Of a stretch of DNA of 5,421 nt, positions 5,122 to 5,421 are shown piece by piece. The DNA comes from an uncultured Actinomycetes bacterium (GTDB lineage: Bacteria; Actinomycetota; CALGFH01): positions 1 to 5,421 of the forward strand of contig CALGFH010000238.1 in NCBI GenBank assembly GCA_937881255.1. The letters run 5' to 3'. Positions within the stretch are counted from its first letter, which is position 1, and each line of letters starts with the position of its first letter. The notes below the pieces were generated by a model. The model did not search any database and was not told the DNA's origin. It saw only the letters and a program-made list of their open reading frames with translations. Position numbers and translations under genes: made by a program.

Positions 5122-5421
5122 GCGCGTCCATGCCCGGGACGGCCGGGCGGGTCCGGGTCAGGGACGACCTGGCCGGGATGACGCCGTACGGCGCGCCCCA
5201 GCTGGACGTGCCGGTGCGGCTGAACACCAACGAGACTCCCTACGCGGTCCCCCCCGAGGTCCTGGACGACCTGGCCGAGACGGTCAGGGGCCTGGAGCTG
5301 CACCGCTACCCGGACCGGGAGGCAAGGGAACTCCGCGAGGCTCTGGCCCTGCACGCCGGCCACGGCGTCGAGGGCACCTGGGCGGCCAACGGCTCCAACG
5401 AGGTCCTCCAGCAGCTCCTGC
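5118..5421 (+). CDS. hisC: Histidinol-phosphate aminotransferase, 3' partial
   Basis: The first 101 codons of a PLP-dependent fold-type I aminotransferase that converts imidazole-acetol phosphate and glutamate to histidinol phosphate, two steps before histidine. Family marks visible are VRLNTNETPYAVP (33-45), LHRYPDREARELREALA (61-77) and WAANGSNEVLQQLL (88-101), the last preceding the PLP-phosphate-binding region. The PLP lysine lies beyond the window, so catalytic integrity cannot be checked. The GTG start overlaps the hisD stop (GTGA); an ATG at 5130 is an alternative that would remove four residues. The hisD-hisC order is the usual actinobacterial arrangement, and hisB is expected next, outside the window. 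Confidence 0.95.
   Translation, partial: MSASMPGTAGRVRVRDDLAGMTPYGAPQLDVPVRLNTNETPYAVPPEVLDDLAETVRGLELHRYPDREARELREALALHAGHGVEGTWAANGSNEVLQQLL

Noticed and set aside
1..5421. tRNA, rRNA, CRISPR array or transposase gene
   Set aside because: I saw no cloverleaf-like sequence, regularly spaced repeat array or transposase motif on either strand.

Overview
The window is very G+C-rich chromosomal DNA (well above 70% by eye) with almost every third codon position G or C. The first gene encodes a mycothiol-dependent formaldehyde dehydrogenase. Mycothiol is an actinobacterial thiol, so together with base composition, GTG starts and the hisD-hisC order the source is most likely an actinomycete or a deeper-branching actinobacterium. 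I cannot name a genus.

Layout. Positions 1-1696 (+) hold a 5'-truncated S-(hydroxymethyl)mycothiol dehydrogenase gene (mscR type) and a LysE/RhtB-type exporter gene that overlaps it by 8 bp. Converging on them from the minus strand is a two-gene block: a stand-alone Lon N-terminal-domain protein (3440-2784) and, 42 bp further on, an AlkA-like HhH-GPD DNA glycosylase (2741-1641), whose 3' end overlaps the exporter gene by 56 bp. A 370-bp divergent spacer (3441-3810) separates the Lon-domain gene from hisD (3811-5121, +). hisD overlaps the start of hisC (5118 to window end, +) by 4 bp, so this is the head of a histidine biosynthesis operon. HisD carries out the last two oxidations of the pathway, and HisC the transamination that makes histidinol phosphate.

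The most unusual feature is inside the glycosylase gene. A 132-bp, in-frame segment (44 codons) lies between two perfect 8-bp direct repeats (TCCACACC at 2132-2139 and 2264-2271) and interrupts the HhH-GPD domain where the family has a short loop. Removing one repeat plus the segment restores a normal-looking domain. The segment carries a sequence pattern (GGGCCCCC, then GTAGCCGA, then exactly 21 nt, then GTTGTCCACACCCCC) that recurs in the same orientation in the spacer upstream of hisD (about 3634-3706). This looks like a small non-autonomous dispersed repeat that has entered a coding gene without breaking its frame, comparable in principle to the Rickettsia palindromic elements. Each copy contains TTGTCCACA, the actinobacterial DnaA-box consensus.

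The other genes are ordinary housekeeping or detoxification genes. I found no tRNA, rRNA, CRISPR array or transposase gene.
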